NCBI RefSeq assembly: GCF_947495565.1
Contig: NZ_CANLZM010000002.1
Location: forward strand, 1-64,000
DNA from: an uncultured Pontibacter sp.
GTDB lineage: Bacteria > Bacteroidota > Bacteroidia > Cytophagales > Hymenobacteraceae
DNA: 64,000 bases
Direction: 5' to 3'
In this document: one piece after another, positions 52,402-59,941 of the stretch
How positions within the stretch are numbered: position 1 is the first letter of the stretch
How the letters are laid out: each line of letters opens with the position of its first letter
The notes under the pieces: model-generated
The model's input: the letters and a program-made list of their open reading frames with translations, nothing else
Told to the model about the DNA's origin: nothing
The model's database searches: none
Made by a program: the position numbers and the translations under genes

Positions 52402-53523
52402 ATGAGAAGATTAAGACTCCTTGCCGCCGCCGCTATACTTTCGCTCAGCAGCTTTGCAGCACTGGCGCAGGGCGAGCGTGATAATTGGTACTTTGGCAAA
52501 GGTGCCGGCATTATTTTTAAAGGCGACTCCGCTACTGCCACCAACAGCAGGTTATTTACCGAAGAAGGCAGCGCCACCATATCCGACGCCGAGGGAAACC
52601 TGCTTTTCTACACCAACGGCATTACCGTATGGAACCAAGAGCACCGCGTTATGCCCAACGGCAATGGCCTGATGGGCGGCAAGTCATCCACACAATCGGC
52701 ACTTATACTTCCGAAGCCCGGCAGCGATAACATCTATTATATCTTTACCACCGATATCCAGGCGCAGTCCAATGGCCTTCGCTATACTGTGGTAGACATG
52801 GCAAAGCAGGAAGGCAAAGGAGACATCACCTCCAGAAACAACTTTCTGATTGCTCCGGCTACCGAAAAGTTAAAAGCCGTGCGCCACAGCAACAACAAAG
52901 ATTGGTGGGTTATTGCGCATCGCTGGAACAGCAACGGGTACATGGCTTTTTTGGTAAATGAGCAAGGGGTGGAAACAAAGCCCGTTTTGAGCATGGTGGG
53001 CACTGTGCACGGCGGACCTAACCGAAAAGCTATCGGCTACCTAAATGCTTCGCCGGACGGCAGCAAACTGGTGTCTGCGCTTTGGGATGCCGAAAGTAAC
53101 TTTGAGATACTAAACTTCGACCGCAGCACCGGCAAGGTATCTGATCCTATACTTTTGAAAGGCTTTGAGGAAGCTTACGGTGCAGTGTTCTCACCGGATG
53201 GCACCAAACTTTACGGCACGGCAAACGGTATAGGCGGCGGCAAGGCACAGGTGGTTCAGTTTGATTTGAAAGCTGGCGGACCGGAGGCTATTGCTAAGTC
53301 GGCGGTGGTGGTTGGCACATCGCAAAGCCGCCGTGTAGGGGCGCTGCAGGTGGGGCCTGACGGTAAAATCTACGTAGCCCGCCAAGATAATTATTACTTG
53401 GGCGTCATCAATAACCCAAATGCAAAAGGTGAAGCAGCCAACTATGTAGATGATGGCTTTCACCTAGGCAAGCAGAAAAGCGACCTGGGCCTTCCAAACT
53501 TTGCGCAGGGCCTCAGCAAGTAA
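52402..53523 (+). CDS. Exported beta-propeller protein, gliding-associated type
   Basis: A 373-residue exported protein. Signal peptide about 1-23 (AALAQG). The mature start DNWYFGKGAGIIF and SATISDAEGNLLFYTNGITVWN (in part) are typical of the N-terminal propeller in large Bacteroidota surface proteins annotated as gliding-associated. LNASPDGSKLVSAL, AVFSPDGTKLYGT and LQVGPDGKIYVAR are blade repeats. Larger homologues continue with Ig repeats and a type IX sorting domain; this one ends right after the propeller (NFAQGLSK), so it is either periplasmic or exported another way. Confidence 0.75.
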   Translation: MRRLRLLAAAAILSLSSFAALAQGERDNWYFGKGAGIIFKGDSATATNSRLFTEEGSATISDAEGNLLFYTNGITVWNQEHRVMPNGNGLMGGKSSTQSALILPKPGSDNIYYIFTTDIQAQSNGLRYTVVDMAKQEGKGDITSRNNFLIAPATEKLKAVRHSNNKDWWVIAHRWNSNGYMAFLVNEQGVETKPVLSMVGTVHGGPNRKAIGYLNASPDGSKLVSALWDAESNFEILNFDRSTGKVSDPILLKGFEEAYGAVFSPDGTKLYGTANGIGGGKAQVVQFDLKAGGPEAIAKSAVVVGTSQSRRVGALQVGPDGKIYVARQDNYYLGVINNPNAKGEAANYVDDGFHLGKQKSDLGLPNFAQGLSK

Positions 53524-53546
53524 AGTATATTTTATAACTAGGAATC

Positions 53547-53577
53547 AAGGCTAGCTTTTTGCATAGAGGCTGGCCTT
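53547..53577 (+). terminator. Terminator after the propeller gene
   Basis: AAGGCTAGC (53547-53555) pairs with GCTGGCCTT (53569-53577) with one mismatch, followed by ATTTTTTAT. Just downstream (53582-53610) three TATACTT/AAGTAT copies alternate in orientation. Confidence 0.7.
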
Positions 53578-53635
53578 ATTTTTTATACTTATAAGTATGA
53601 TTTATACTTAAGATGGCGTGGCAACCTATAAATCT

Positions 53636-53643
53636 TATTTTTG
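53636..53643 (+). promoter_or_regulatory. Candidate -7 element for meaB
   Basis: TATTTTTG matches TAnnTTTG and ends 9 nt before the meaB ATG. The transcript would start at or a few nucleotides before the start codon. Confidence 0.4.
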
Positions 53644-53652
53644 TAAAAGAGT

Positions 53653-54663
53653 ATGATTTATTCACCTCAAACCTTAATTCCCTTGGCCAAACGATTCAGT
53701 CCTGAAAAATATGTAGAAGGAATTTTAGCCGGCGACCGTGTGATGCTGAGCCGTGCTATTACGCTGGTGGAAAGCAGGTTGGCCTCCGATCAGGAACTGG
53801 CGCAGAAAGTGATTAATAATGTACTGCCGCATGCCAGAAATTCGGTGCGCATAGGTATAACCGGTGTACCAGGGGTTGGGAAGAGTACGTTTATCGAGGC
53901 CTTCGGCAATTATTTAATTAGGAATCAGGGTAAGAAACTGGCCGTACTGGCCATAGACCCAACCAGCCAACGCTCCGGCGGCAGCATTCTCGGCGATAAA
54001 ACCCGCATGGATTCTCTATCAACCAATCCTCAGGCTTTCATTCGACCTTCGCCTGCCGGCAAGTCTTTGGGAGGCGTGAGCCGCAGCACCCGTGAGAGCA
54101 TTATACTTTGCGAGGCCGCCGGTTTTGACGCCATCTTTGTGGAAACAGTGGGTGTGGGCCAGTCGGAGACGGCAGTGCACGCCATGGTGGACTTCTTCCT
54201 GCTGCTGATGCTGGCTGGTGCCGGTGATGAACTACAAGGCATTAAACGCGGCATCATGGAAATGGCTGATGCCATTGCTATCACCAAAGCCGACAGCGAA
54301 AACATTGTAAAGGCCAAAGCCGCTCGAGCCGAATACCAAAACGCGCTGCACCTATACCCGCTGTCCGGCTCCGGCTGGATGCCTAAAGTCAGTACCTGCT
54401 CCGCCCTACAAAATACCGGCCTCGACACTATTTGGCAGACAATTGCCGATTACCTGAACCTCACCAAAAGCAACGGCTACTTTGAGAAAAAGCGCCACGA
54501 CCAAAACCTGCAGTGGATGTACGAAGCTATACGCCAAGGTTTAGAAGACAATTTTTATGCCCACGAGCAGGTAAAACAGCAACTGCCAGGTATAGCCGAA
54601 GAAGTAAAAACTGGTAACAAATCGGCCTTTGCGGCAGCAGTAGAGTTATTGAAGTTGGTGTAA
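53653..54663 (+). CDS. meaB: Methylmalonyl-CoA mutase-associated GTPase MeaB
   Basis: A G3E-type chaperone GTPase that gates cofactor loading and protects the mutase from inactivation. In 336 residues: Walker A GVPGVGKS at 71-78, SIIL strand and ETVGVGQSETAV as switch, DEL then TKAD as base-recognition motif, and the helical C-terminus used for dimerisation. It is 4.5 kb downstream of mutB on the same strand, separated by the RAYT unit, trehalase and others. Its stop adjoins dispersed repeat copy B. Confidence 0.96.
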   Translation: MIYSPQTLIPLAKRFSPEKYVEGILAGDRVMLSRAITLVESRLASDQELAQKVINNVLPHARNSVRIGITGVPGVGKSTFIEAFGNYLIRNQGKKLAVLAIDPTSQRSGGSILGDKTRMDSLSTNPQAFIRPSPAGKSLGGVSRSTRESIILCEAAGFDAIFVETVGVGQSETAVHAMVDFFLLLMLAGAGDELQGIKRGIMEMADAIAITKADSENIVKAKAARAEYQNALHLYPLSGSGWMPKVSTCSALQNTGLDTIWQTIADYLNLTKSNGYFEKKRHDQNLQWMYEAIRQGLEDNFYAHEQVKQQLPGIAEEVKTGNKSAFAAAVELLKLV

Positions 54664-54670
54664 GTGATCA

Positions 54671-55143
54671 TCCAACCACCCCTAGCCCCTCCTTGTCTAA
54701 GGCGGGAAGTTTTACCTCACCCCAACCCTCTCCTTTTCTCGAGGGCCCCTACCCCCAAAACAAGGGAGCGAGTACCTGCAGCGCCGGGTCCAACCACCCC
54801 TGCCCCTCCTTGTCCAAGGAGGGGAATTCTGTTGAAGCTCCGTCAGCACCGGCTATCGAAAACTGATCCCAGCCTTTGGGTTGAGCGCCTTGTAGATTTC
54901 TGGTTTCGCTTCAGCGAAATTGCGACGAAGGAGCAAAGGAAATGTACACAGCGCGATGCCCGAAGGCGAGGCCTCCCTTAAAGAGGGCCCCTCCCCCCGC
55001 CTTGAGGGAGCCAAAGCTAGAGATGTAACGAGCAGGATGTAAAGCCGTGGATAAGCAGCAGCTAGCAAGTATAGCTTCTTTCCAGTTGCAGAGAACAGCG
55101 GCTAAAGTATAACTCTTCAGGCCTGTTGAGTTGCAAACTCAAC
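54671..55143 (-). repeat. Dispersed repeat, copy B with a partial extra copy
   Basis: 54788-55143 is the inverted, diverged counterpart of 19303-19700. It contains a CCCCTCCTTG-tc-CAAGGAGGGG hairpin (54803-54824), a TTTCGC-TTCA-GCGAAA type hairpin (54904-54919) and, at the other end, the GTTGAGTT hairpin (55125-55143). 54671-54787 repeats the CCAACCACCCCT.GCCCCTCCTTGTC segment and carries CGAGGGCCCCTACCCCCA. I see no gene in the 597 bp between meaB and folB; the frame at 54664-54981 is translated repeat. Confidence 0.8.
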
Positions 55144-55207
55144 ACCATAAAAAGACACATATATAAATACTTGCACCAGCAGCTAAAGTATAAACTCCTC
55201 CTAAAAC

Positions 55208-55243
55208 AAAAGCAGCTGACTCAAACCTGAACCAGCTGCTTTT
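55208..55243 (-). terminator. folB terminator
   Basis: AAAAGCAGCTG (55208-55218) pairs with CAGCTGCTTTT (55233-55243). On the minus strand it ends in TTTTGTTTTAG. It lies 17 nt past the folB stop. Confidence 0.8.
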
Positions 55244-55260
55244 CATCAATAAGTAAATTT

Positions 55261-55617
55261 CTATCTTGCTTCCTGCAGACTAACTTTAGCCCATTTGCAG
55301 ATGCCGCCAAGCGGTGGATTATACTTGTACACGTTCACCTTCACCGACTGCACAAACGGAAAACGCTCGTATACTTTGTCGATGATGCGGTGGCCAAGGT
55401 GCTCCAGCAGACGGGCCTGAATCTTCATTTCCTCCAGCACTAAAGCATAAAGCACCTCGTAATTTACGGTTTCGTGTAGGTTGTCAGATTCGGCAGCGCG
55501 GCGCAGGTCAGTGTTAATTTCCAAATCAATACCATACTTGTTCCCGATCTTCTGCTCCTCGTCGTAGTATCCGTGGAAGGCAAAGAACTCCATGCCCTCC
55601 AGCATAATTTGCCCCAC
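55261..55617 (-). CDS. folB: Dihydroneopterin aldolase
   Basis: Splits dihydroneopterin to 6-hydroxymethyl-dihydropterin in folate synthesis. The 118-residue protein has the family start LEGMEFFAFHGYYDEEQKIGN (in part), the catalytic Tyr/Glu region at HGYYDEE, and VNYEVLYALV, LLEHLGHRII and VNVYKYNPPLGG. It follows divIVA by 6 bp and ends the WD40-divIVA-folB run. Confidence 0.93.
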   Translation of the reverse strand: MGQIMLEGMEFFAFHGYYDEEQKIGNKYGIDLEINTDLRRAAESDNLHETVNYEVLYALVLEEMKIQARLLEHLGHRIIDKVYERFPFVQSVKVNVYKYNPPLGGICKWAKVSLQEAR

Positions 55618-55623
55618 TGCCGC

Positions 55624-56610
55624 TTAGCCTATTTCGTCAAAAAAAGAACCACCGGATTTTGGCTGAACAGCAGCACCATTGGCAGCAAACGCATTACGAG
55701 ATGGCTCTGTCATTGGGGGCTGTATTTCCGGAGTGTCTGGCTGAACGGGCTGTATTTCCGGCACAGGCTGCTCAATATCTGGCGCTGGTACGCGGCCCGG
55801 ATAGTCTGGCGACGGCTGCTCTATCTCCGGCGACGGCACGTTCGGCACCGTTGGCTCTATAGGAGTCGGTACTTCTGGTTTTGGCTGCGTTACGTCCGGT
55901 GCCGGATCGCCTAGCGGGTCGTAACCATTTGTGTTCTGCACCACAGCCACAGGCGCATTAGCTGCCGTAGACTCTGGTAATTGATATGAAGTGTTGTCTG
56001 ATGTCTTATCCATGTCTTTCAAGTTTTTGAGCAGCTCCGAACTTGTTACTTCTGTGTTGGCTGCTTTTGAAAGAATACTGTGTGTGCCTGCTTTAGGTTT
56101 TGCCTTTGCTTTGTCGGCGTTCTCCAGCGTTTCGTTGGCCAGGTTGCGCAGGTCGCGTACCAGGTGATCCATGTAGTTCTCCATTTGGCGGCACTCCTGG
56201 TCCAGCGACTTAACGTGCTGCTGCATTTCGGCAATTACACGCTCAGATTGGCGCTGCGCCTCCTCCAGCATCTGACGGGCCTCGTTGCGGGCCTTGCTCA
56301 TCATCTCATCAGCTTTCAGGCCAGACTCACGGGCCTGAAGCTCAGCAGATTTCTTGGCCTGCTCCAAAATGCTGTTGCCGGTGTCTTCGGCAGTTTTAAG
56401 GGTTTTGTAAAGCGATGACTCCACCTCGCGCAGCTTTTGGGTTTCGCGGTGTGCAGCGTCCAACTTCATGCGCAGGTCTTTGTTCTCATCCTGCAGCTTT
56501 TCCCACTGCTGCGAGAGCGTCAGCAAAAATGCATTTACTTCATCCTTGTCTAATCCTCTAAATGCCTTCTCAAAAGTTTTTTGCCTGATCTCTAACGGTG
56601 TAATCTTCAT
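55624..56610 (-). CDS. divIVA: DivIVA domain protein with proline-rich tail
   Basis: A 328-residue coiled-coil protein. The N-terminal DivIVA domain has ITPLEIRQKTFEKAFRGLDKDEVNAFL (in part) at about 3-29. A long coiled coil follows to about residue 170, then a disordered part rich in Pro, Glu and Thr with repeats such as PEIQP, PDIEQP and PSPEIEQP. A short conserved-looking end (GGSFFDEIG) closes it. DivIVA proteins sense curved membrane and recruit partners at poles or septa. It lies 3 bp after the WD40 gene and 6 bp before folB, so the three are co-transcribed. Confidence 0.85.
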   Translation of the reverse strand: MKITPLEIRQKTFEKAFRGLDKDEVNAFLLTLSQQWEKLQDENKDLRMKLDAAHRETQKLREVESSLYKTLKTAEDTGNSILEQAKKSAELQARESGLKADEMMSKARNEARQMLEEAQRQSERVIAEMQQHVKSLDQECRQMENYMDHLVRDLRNLANETLENADKAKAKPKAGTHSILSKAANTEVTSSELLKNLKDMDKTSDNTSYQLPESTAANAPVAVVQNTNGYDPLGDPAPDVTQPKPEVPTPIEPTVPNVPSPEIEQPSPDYPGRVPAPDIEQPVPEIQPVQPDTPEIQPPMTEPSRNAFAANGAAVQPKSGGSFFDEIG

Positions 56611-56613
56611 AAC

Positions 56614-57534
56614 TCAAAAATTTATATCCCAAACCGAAATGGTGCGGTCATCGCTACACGAAACTAACTGATTCTGGTGAGCCGACCAAAATAATTTATT
56701 TACCGAGGTGCCGTGGCTGGCATGGCGCACTTTATCAATCACTTTCAGCAACTTAAAGGTCTGCGCATCCCATACTTTTATGGATTTATCCATGCTGCAG
56801 GTGGCAAAATATGCACCGCCCGGGCTGTAAGTTATATGGTTGATGGTGTACATGTGCGCGATCAGGTATCCCTGCTCTGCATACTGCTGCCCTACCTCCC
56901 ACACCCGCAAATGTGCATCGCGGCCACCGCTCAGCAGCAGCTTTCCGTCCGGTGAGTAGGCTAAGGTGAACACAGAATTAGTATGCGAGGTAAGTTCATA
57001 CTTCAGGTTCATACTTTCAGCATCAAACACCCGGATGGCATGGTCGCTGTAGCCAACGGCCAGTTCGCTGGTATATTTGTTATAAGCTATGCTACGGGCG
57101 CTTTTTTCAGCTTTCTGAATGATAGTCTGCAGCTCAAAACTCTCCCCGTTCAGCACGGCCACGCCTCCGTTCCCCATCCCAACAAATATTTTGTTTGCCT
57201 CTGAAGTATAAACAATATCAAAAATGGGCACCTTCGGGAGTGGCACAGACTTCAGTATCTTTTTGCTTTCTAAATCTATAACCTGTACGCCCTCTGTGTT
57301 TTGGCCGATCAGCAGCAGGTGCCGCTCCGGTAGGTAGCACAGCGCGTACACCGAGGAGTTTACCCGCGCCACCAAATCACCGTTCTCCGGGTCCGAAAGG
57401 TTCCAGGCCACCACCATGCCATCGCCGGCGGCTGAGAAAAAAAGATGCTCCTCGGCTGCCTGCTCCAACGTATACACACAGTCGCGGTGCCCCGTAAGGG
57501 TTGCCTTTTTCTCAACTTGTACTTTGCTTGCCAT
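56614..57534 (-). CDS. WD40 repeat protein
   Basis: A 306-residue cytosolic propeller; no signal peptide. WD units include TLTGHRDCVYTLEQ, VVAWNLSD, ELTSHTNSVFTLAYSPDG, LRVWEV, YFATCSMDKSIKVWD and QLVSCSDDRTISVWDI, consistent with seven blades. Probably a protein-binding scaffold. It is the first gene of a tight operon with divIVA and folB, so it may help place or regulate DivIVA; that is inference. Confidence 0.88.
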   Translation of the reverse strand: MASKVQVEKKATLTGHRDCVYTLEQAAEEHLFFSAAGDGMVVAWNLSDPENGDLVARVNSSVYALCYLPERHLLLIGQNTEGVQVIDLESKKILKSVPLPKVPIFDIVYTSEANKIFVGMGNGGVAVLNGESFELQTIIQKAEKSARSIAYNKYTSELAVGYSDHAIRVFDAESMNLKYELTSHTNSVFTLAYSPDGKLLLSGGRDAHLRVWEVGQQYAEQGYLIAHMYTINHITYSPGGAYFATCSMDKSIKVWDAQTFKLLKVIDKVRHASHGTSVNKLFWSAHQNQLVSCSDDRTISVWDINF

Positions 57535-57639
57535 GCTGCCTATACTCTGGTTTCTTTAATTTTAGCCTAAATTTACAACAAATACAGCTAAACAGCCGTG
57601 CCATACTTTTAAAAACGCTGCAACCGCACATTATTGCTT

Positions 57640-58290
57640 ATGCCCCTACTGTACATTAAAAAACTCGACGAACACACTAAACTGGGCCTTTGGGAGCTGA
57701 CTGAACCCATGGAAGAGCTGCGGGAGGCACTACCTTCTTACGTGGCGGTGGAGGAGCGCCTGGAGAAAGTGCACCCCAAACGGCAGCGGGAGTGGCTGGC
57801 CAGTAGGGTATTAGTTTACAAGATGTTACAGGAGTTCACGTCACGGCCAATCCAGCTGCTGCGTAACCAGTACGGCAAGCCATACTTTCCTGATTCCCGT
57901 TTTCATGTCTCCATTTCACACTCGCCGCAATTGGCCGCAGTTATACTTTCAGATAAGTATGAGGTTGGCATAGATATTGAACTTATATCCTCGAAAGCGC
58001 TGCGCGTGCAGGACAAGTTTTTGACGGATGGAGAGAAAGCTTATACTTTAGCCAACGAAAAGAACACCTGCCTTTACTGGAGTGCTAAGGAAACTTTGTA
58101 CAAATTATACAGCCGTAAGCAGCTGATTTTTAAGGAGAACCTACAGATAGCGCCTACTAATGAGCCAAATAAGCTACAAGGCCGCGTGAATACTGAAAAT
58201 TTTTCTAAATTGTATCAGATTCATTTTGAAGCGCTGCTAAAACATGTACTCACCTACTGCATAGATAAGCAGCCTGACCCCACAAACTAA
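57640..58290 (+). CDS. 4'-phosphopantetheinyl transferase (Sfp type)
   Basis: Transfers phosphopantetheine from CoA to carrier proteins. The ATG at 57640 (216 residues) is preferred to a TTG two codons earlier. Mg2+ and CoA motifs are GIDIE (near residue 111) and WSAKETLYK (near 147), and the N-terminal half has the RQREWLASRVL block. The larger Sfp/AcpT form suggests a broad or secondary-metabolism role, but no synthase gene is nearby. The redoxin gene follows after 12 bp, so the two are likely one transcript. Confidence 0.9.
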   Translation: MPLLYIKKLDEHTKLGLWELTEPMEELREALPSYVAVEERLEKVHPKRQREWLASRVLVYKMLQEFTSRPIQLLRNQYGKPYFPDSRFHVSISHSPQLAAVILSDKYEVGIDIELISSKALRVQDKFLTDGEKAYTLANEKNTCLYWSAKETLYKLYSRKQLIFKENLQIAPTNEPNKLQGRVNTENFSKLYQIHFEALLKHVLTYCIDKQPDPTN

Positions 58291-58302
58291 AAACACATAT
58301 AT

Positions 58303-58884
58303 ATGAAACAGTTATTCTCTTTTGTTACAGCTTTTCTGCTTTCGGCTGGCGTTTTTGCCCAATCCGGAGTATATAAAGTGGGCGATAACGTGGCTGATTT
58401 CAAGCTGCAAGGCACCAATAACCAAAGCATTGCCCTCAGCGATTTGGCGGATGCCAAAACCGTGGTGCTGGTATTTACAAACAATCAATGTCCGTACGCT
58501 AAACTTTACGAGAGCCGCCTAGTAACTCTGGCCAGCAATTATGGCGCGAAGGGCGTTCAGTTTTTGTTTATCAACCCAGGTGCCGGCGATGCTGGCGAAA
58601 CTTTGCAGGACATGAGTGCCAGGCAGTACAGCCCATACCTTGCTGATGAAGGGCAACAAGTGAGCAAGCAGTTTGGCGCCACCAAAACCCCGGAGGTATT
58701 TGTGCTGCACAACAACGGCGGTGAGTTTACTTTAAAGTATAAAGGTGCCATTGATGACAATCCTCAGATGGAGAGCGGCGTGAAGAATTTCTACCTCCGC
58801 AGTGTAATAGACGAAATCCTGGCTAACCGACCAGTGTCTGCCGGTGATAAGCGTGCAACAGGCTGTTTGATTAAGAAGTACTAA
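58303..58884 (+). CDS. Exported redoxin (AhpC/TSA-like)
   Basis: A 193-residue thioredoxin-fold protein with a signal peptide (about 1-20, GVFAQS). The redox cysteine is C63 in FTNNQCPYAKLYE, a TxxC arrangement as in peroxiredoxin-like proteins; a second cysteine, C188 in ATGCLIKKY, lies at the very end. The family is widespread in Bacteroidota as thioredoxin family protein. It is likely periplasmic and may act on peroxides or disulfides. Confidence 0.85.
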   Translation: MKQLFSFVTAFLLSAGVFAQSGVYKVGDNVADFKLQGTNNQSIALSDLADAKTVVLVFTNNQCPYAKLYESRLVTLASNYGAKGVQFLFINPGAGDAGETLQDMSARQYSPYLADEGQQVSKQFGATKTPEVFVLHNNGGEFTLKYKGAIDDNPQMESGVKNFYLRSVIDEILANRPVSAGDKRATGCLIKKY

Positions 58885-58894
58885 AACACATTAT

Positions 58895-58951
58895 AAAGTA
58901 TAAAACGAGAGGCCGCCCTTGATGCAGGGGCGGCCTCTCTTTTTATACTTT
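58895..58951. terminator. Bidirectional terminator with AAAGTATAAA feet
   Basis: AAAGTATAAAACGAGAGGCC at the left and its near-perfect complement ending TTTATACTTT at the right, with a GGCCGCCC/GGGCGGCC core. It serves the redoxin gene and the convergent transglutaminase-like gene. Confidence 0.85.
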
Positions 58952-58964
58952 GTAATATTAAAGA

Positions 58965-59813
58965 TCAAATGGCTAAACCTTCATCTGTAATAGCATCCAA
59001 CAGTTTATTTACCTCTGTGGCTTTCTCCGGGTCATCCATTTTCTCAAAAGAGAACGCCAGGTTACGCAGGGCGCGTTTCACGATATCGAGGTTATCACAA
59101 GGCTCGTAGAAGATGTCCACGGGGTTTAGGTTCAGCTGCAGAATGTAATTATCTATATCGGCTTTGCTAAGAATCAGGCCTTTGTTATACACGTTTATAT
59201 AAAACTGCATATCGCCCAGTTTATACGTGAGTATAAATAGGTTAGGCAGATTTACCCCATACACCGGCATACTTAAGCGTTGCGCCAACGTCATGTAAAT
59301 AACGCAAAGTGTTAGCGGGTTGCCGCGCTTTGTCTCCAGCACCAGGTGCAGCATAGAGTTAGCCGGCGAGTGGAAGTTCTTGGTATTAGCCGAAAAACGC
59401 TTCTCCCGAAACAACACATTGTTCAAAGATTTTACCTGATCGTACGGGTGCATCTCATCCTTCATGTGCGTCCAAGCATCAAAGTATAGCTGATCTATAG
59501 CTTTGTTGATGGTGGCAAAATCTACGTCAGGGTATAAGTATGAATTCACCAGAAACATCCCCTCCAGCAGGTTCTCAGCGCCACTTGCTTTCCAGGCTTG
59601 CAGGCGCTTCGTTAGGCCGTCATACTGCAGGTTATGGATCAGGTCTTCTATCTTCTTCTGCAGGTCTGCGTTGAGGGTCTCCTCCCACTCTTCCTCCAAA
59701 AAAGGTATAATCCCCTCGCCCAAATAAGCAATCTGCTTCTCCACATACGCTGCCACATCATAGTCGCTGTCATCTAGCAGCGAGATCAGCGCCTTAATTT
59801 CTCCCTTTGTCAC
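58965..59813 (-). CDS. SirB1/transglutaminase-like domain protein
   Basis: A 282-residue protein whose middle third matches the transglutaminase-like core of SirB1 proteins: NSMLHLVLETKRGNPLTLCVIYMTLAQRL (in part) followed by VYGVNLPNLFIL. The N-terminal 90 residues are helical (ALISLLDDSDYDVAAYVEKQI), and the C-terminus resembles the TPR tail of the family (NLAFSFEKMDDPEKATEV). The family's activity is unproven; a cysteine lies in LTLCVIY. Confidence 0.82.
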   Translation of the reverse strand: MTKGEIKALISLLDDSDYDVAAYVEKQIAYLGEGIIPFLEEEWEETLNADLQKKIEDLIHNLQYDGLTKRLQAWKASGAENLLEGMFLVNSYLYPDVDFATINKAIDQLYFDAWTHMKDEMHPYDQVKSLNNVLFREKRFSANTKNFHSPANSMLHLVLETKRGNPLTLCVIYMTLAQRLSMPVYGVNLPNLFILTYKLGDMQFYINVYNKGLILSKADIDNYILQLNLNPVDIFYEPCDNLDIVKRALRNLAFSFEKMDDPEKATEVNKLLDAITDEGLAI

Positions 59814-59941
59814 AATATTCTCCGATATTTAAGCTAATCAACACTACAAACCAGAAAGCCTAAGCCATACAAGTCTTCTACAGAAACAACAAAGTCTTTC
59901 CGGTTTATAATTCATTCATCTCAATGCATTATTGAATAGTA

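Noticed and set aside
54664..54981. 105-residue proline-rich frame after meaB
   Set aside because: Translated repeat copy B with no conserved counterpart.
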